Part shown: piece after piece, positions 61,399 through 64,000 of the stretch
How the letters are laid out: each line of letters begins with the position of its first letter
Numbering within the stretch: the first letter of the stretch is position 1
Source of the DNA: Luteolibacter arcticus
GTDB lineage: Bacteria > Verrucomicrobiota > Verrucomicrobiia > Verrucomicrobiales > Akkermansiaceae
NCBI RefSeq assembly: GCF_025950235.1
Contig: NZ_JAPDDT010000008.1
Coordinates: forward strand, 186,001-250,000
Direction: 5' to 3'
DNA: 64,000 bases
The notes under the pieces: generated by a model
Database searches by the model: none
Told to the model about the DNA's origin: nothing
The model's input: the letters and a program-made list of their open reading frames with translations, nothing else
Position numbers and translations under genes: made by a program

Positions 61399-63825
61399 GT
61401 GACCCTGTCCGTCCCGCGGCTGTTGCTGCCCCTTTGTCTCGTTTTCTCGCCACTCCTGTCGGCGGAGACCGCCTTTCACGCGTGGGCGGAGCGGCCGGTG
61501 ATGGGGTGGAATAGCTGGGACTTTTACGGGACGTCGATCAACGAGACCAAGTCCAAGGCGCAGGCCGACTACATGGCCGCCAATCTCTTGGCGCACGGCT
61601 GGGATCTCATCACGGTGGACATTCAGTGGTACGAGCCGAATGCCACGGGCTTCAACTACAACGCCAACGCCACGCTGGTGATGGACGAGTGGGGTCGCCT
61701 GACGCCGGCGACCAATCGCTTTCCCTCCGCGGCCGGTGGCGCGGGATTCAAGCCGCTGGCCGACTACGTTCACTCGAAGGGGCTAAAGTTCGGCATCCAC
61801 ATGATGCGCGGGATTCCACGCCAGGCATGGCAGCAGGACTTGCCGGTGAAGGGCACGGTGTATTCCGCGAAGGACATCGCCGATCCTAACAGCACCTGTG
61901 CGTGGAATCCGGACATGTATGGCGTGGACATGACCAAGCCGGGCGCGCAGGCCTACTATGATTCGATCATGGAGCTGGTCGCTTCGTGGGAGGTGGACTT
62001 CGTGAAGATCGATGACCTCAGCCGGCCTTATCATCTCAAGGAGATCGAGGCGATCCGCAAGGCGATCGACAAGACCGGCCGGCCGATCGTGCTCAGCACC
62101 TCGCCCGGCGAGACGCCGGTGGACCGTGGCACGCACGTGATGAACCATGCCAACCAATGGCGGATCAGCGATGACTTCTGGGACAACTGGGGTGCGCTCT
62201 ACGATCAGTTCAAGCGGCTGCACGATTGGACGCCGTATCGCGGACCCGGGCATTTCCCGGACGCCGATATGCTGCCGCTTGGCAAGATCCAGGGCGGCAA
62301 CAATACCGCTCTCGGCCGCGTCACCAACTTCACCACGAACGAGCAGTACACGCTGATGAGCCTGTGGGCCATCGCGCGATCGCCGCTGATCCACGGCGGG
62401 GACATGACGCAGATGGATCCGTTCACGTTATCGCTGCTGACGAATGACGAGGTCCTTGCGGTGAATCAGCACAGCACGCACAACCGCCAACTCTTCCGCA
62501 ATGGCGATCTCGTCGCGTGGGTCGCCGATAGGGAAAACTCGACGGACAAGTACCTCGCGGTCTTCAACACAGGATCCTCCGCTGCGAACGTGCCGGTGAA
62601 TCTTGCGACTCTCGGTTTCAGCGGTGCCGCGCAAGTTCGCTCATTGTGGGATCAGAGTGATCTCGGTGCCTACAGCGGCACCTTCTCGCCCTTCATGCCC
62701 TCTCATGGTGCGGCGCTCTACCGGCTCTCTGGCGAAGTGTTGCCCACGCCGTGGATGATTGGCGCGACTGCCGGGGACGGCACGGTCAGCGTGAGTTGGG
62801 AAGATCTTGCGACGGCGACATCCTACCGGCTGAAGCGCGGGACTTCTGAAGGCGGGCCGTTCACCGTGCTCGCCGACAACCTGGATGCCACGACTTTCAC
62901 CGACAACTCGGTGGTGAATGGCACGACCTACTACTACGTCGTGTCGGCCATCGTTTCCGGAGAGGAGACGCCGGACTCGGGAGCCCATGCCGCGACTCCG
63001 GCGGGCGCGCCGCTGACGGTGAGCTGGAACTACGACCGCTTTGGCACGGTCACCGGCAGTGCCATCGCCGGGGTGGTGCCCGTGGCGAACTGGAACAATT
63101 CATGGCCGAGCAATCCGCTCAGCAACCTGATCGACAGCGCGGGCAATCCGACCTCGCTCGACATTACCTACGGCTCCCAGAACACGTGGAGCATCCAGGG
63201 CAGCTCACCCGCGCTCGATGGCAATGGCACTTCCAATAAGCGCCTCCTCAATGGCTACCTGAACGCCGGCCCTGCGGCGTGGAACCCGCCGGTGAGCCGC
63301 TCATCCGTGACGCTCTCGCAGGTCCCGCACGGCTACTACGACCTCATCGTTTACTTCTCCTCCGATCAAGCGGGTCGCGAAGGTCAGGTCACCGACGGGA
63401 CCACGACCTACTACTTCACTACGCTGGGGCCGGCGAGCATCGCGGGGTCGAATGCGACGTTGACCCGCACCACGCAGGCCAGTTCGGCGGCATGGCCGGG
63501 TGCGAACTACGCGATCTTCAGCGGGCTGAGCGGGGGAGACAAGACGGTGGCGGTGCAAATGCGCGACAACGATGAGTGGGGCGGCATCGCGGCGATTCAG
63601 ATCGTGCCCCAGGTCGATCCGCTGCCGGCGGCGAAGCTTCAGATCAGCCTGCAGGCGGGCGGCACCACCGGCTTGCTCTCGTGGCCGGCTGGACTGGGGA
63701 CGATTCTGTTAGAGGAAAGCGACGATCTCACGGACTGGGAGCCGGCCGATCCCCAGCCTGAAGGAAACTCGATCGTGGTGCCCATCGGGGACTCCCCGCG
63801 TTTCTACCGGCTCAGCCGCCCTTGA
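61399..63825 (+). CDS. GH27 alpha-galactosidase with FN3 and jelly-roll modules
   Basis: 808 residues from the GTG at 61399, which gives the signal peptide MTLSVPRLLLPLCLVFSPLL; a GTG at 61351 is also open. The GH27 domain starts RPVMGWNSWDFYGTSINE. The nucleophile Asp is in VDFVKIDDLSRPYH, and the acid/base region is QWRISDDFWDNWGALYDQ, as in clan GH-D. A beta domain follows, then an FN3-like domain (about residues 435-530). A module beginning LTVSWNYDRFGTVTGSAIAG comes next, and the C-terminus is FYRLSRP. The enzyme should cleave terminal alpha-galactose (or alpha-N-acetylgalactosamine) from glycans outside the cell. It lies next to a glycan-type sensor kinase pair. Confidence 0.93.
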   Translation: MTLSVPRLLLPLCLVFSPLLSAETAFHAWAERPVMGWNSWDFYGTSINETKSKAQADYMAANLLAHGWDLITVDIQWYEPNATGFNYNANATLVMDEWGRLTPATNRFPSAAGGAGFKPLADYVHSKGLKFGIHMMRGIPRQAWQQDLPVKGTVYSAKDIADPNSTCAWNPDMYGVDMTKPGAQAYYDSIMELVASWEVDFVKIDDLSRPYHLKEIEAIRKAIDKTGRPIVLSTSPGETPVDRGTHVMNHANQWRISDDFWDNWGALYDQFKRLHDWTPYRGPGHFPDADMLPLGKIQGGNNTALGRVTNFTTNEQYTLMSLWAIARSPLIHGGDMTQMDPFTLSLLTNDEVLAVNQHSTHNRQLFRNGDLVAWVADRENSTDKYLAVFNTGSSAANVPVNLATLGFSGAAQVRSLWDQSDLGAYSGTFSPFMPSHGAALYRLSGEVLPTPWMIGATAGDGTVSVSWEDLATATSYRLKRGTSEGGPFTVLADNLDATTFTDNSVVNGTTYYYVVSAIVSGEETPDSGAHAATPAGAPLTVSWNYDRFGTVTGSAIAGVVPVANWNNSWPSNPLSNLIDSAGNPTSLDITYGSQNTWSIQGSSPALDGNGTSNKRLLNGYLNAGPAAWNPPVSRSSVTLSQVPHGYYDLIVYFSSDQAGREGQVTDGTTTYYFTTLGPASIAGSNATLTRTTQASSAAWPGANYAIFSGLSGGDKTVAVQMRDNDEWGGIAAIQIVPQVDPLPAAKLQISLQAGGTTGLLSWPAGLGTILLEESDDLTDWEPADPQPEGNSIVVPIGDSPRFYRLSRP

Positions 63826-63844
63826 GCAAAAACTCTCCAAACCC

Positions 63845-64000
63845 ATGAACCCAACACACACTACCCGAACCCTGATCCTCCTCAGTCTCGCGATCGCCAC
63901 CACGGCCCCGGCGGCGACGGTCAGTTGGAACTACGACCGCAATGGCACGGTCACCGGCACGGCCGTGGCCGGCGTGGTGCCGGTCGCCAACTGGAATAAC
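63845..64000 (+). CDS. Secreted protein, N-terminal part only
   Basis: Only 52 residues are within the window, from the ATG at 63845. The signal peptide TLILLSLAIATTAPAAT is followed directly by VSWNYDRNGTVTGTAVAGVV. That is nearly the same as the start of the internal module in the upstream GH27 protein. The new gene is therefore a tandem relative using the same extracellular domain. The rest, including any catalytic domain, lies beyond 64000. It starts 19 bases after the GH27 stop and is probably in the same operon. Confidence 0.8.
   Translation, partial: MNPTHTTRTLILLSLAIATTAPAATVSWNYDRNGTVTGTAVAGVVPVANWNN

Overview
The window is a GC-rich chromosomal segment of a Verrucomicrobiota bacterium, most likely the Luteolibacter/Haloferula/Verrucomicrobiaceae side of the phylum. 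The evidence is a DUF6797 protein of the planctomycete-verrucomicrobial type at the left edge, several very large secreted proteins ending in the short C-terminal module seen in verrucomicrobial exoproteins (an 'FYR'-type ending), a GxGYxYP protein, and an abundance of PAS/histidine-kinase genes. The taxonomy is inferred from protein style, because no 16S gene is present. One housekeeping RNA is certain: RNase P RNA (rnpB, 18768-19152). No tRNA, CRISPR array or intact transposase was seen.

Layout. 1-6.1 kb: a partial DUF6797 gene, a DUF456 membrane protein, then a pair of overlapping P-loop NTPase genes. The upstream one is broken by a frameshift and is preceded by an AT-rich inverted repeat. 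6.1-18.7 kb: a 1748-residue NHL-repeat exoprotein, two coupled LuxR-type regulators, and a 1.7-kilo-residue secreted fusion of beta-propellers with a dihaem peroxidase-like core. 18.7-25.0 kb: rnpB, a CDF metal exporter, an NlpC/P60-like protein, and a leftward cluster of response regulator, YhaM-like nuclease, DUF4261-like protein, recO and a TPR protein. 25.2-34.9 kb: two PAS histidine kinases with response regulators, an unrecognised membrane protein, a lipoprotein hydrolase and wrbA. 35.3-48.6 kb: a lectin-type exoprotein, a GxGYxYP protein and a giant 2724-residue secreted alpha-solenoid. 48.7-52.8 kb: a bufferin-like RiPP operon (DoxX, Cys-rich precursor, MNIO/DUF692 enzyme, DUF2063 partner), divergent from an ECF sigma factor with an anti-sigma-like gene. 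52.8-56.9 kb: an EamA transporter and a coupled DUF4266-like lipoprotein / beta-barrel / thioredoxin-like operon. 57.0-59.2 kb: a MITE-like element with three 113-bp repeats, lysA, and a 156-bp tandem repeat. 59.3-64 kb: a two-component system whose sensor has a carbohydrate-binding-like ectodomain, followed by a GH27 alpha-galactosidase and a truncated gene that starts with the same module found inside the GH27 protein.

The most interesting system is the bufferin-like locus. A 96-residue precursor with two copies of a CxGKNSCKGKGGC motif sits next to its MNIO modification enzyme and partner protein, and a perfect hairpin lies in the bufA-bufB gap. The divergent ECF sigma factor carries its own C-terminal transmembrane segment. 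Other highlights are the frameshifted NTPase pair, the MITE-like repeat family present in two copies, and the carbohydrate-sensing kinase beside an alpha-galactosidase.
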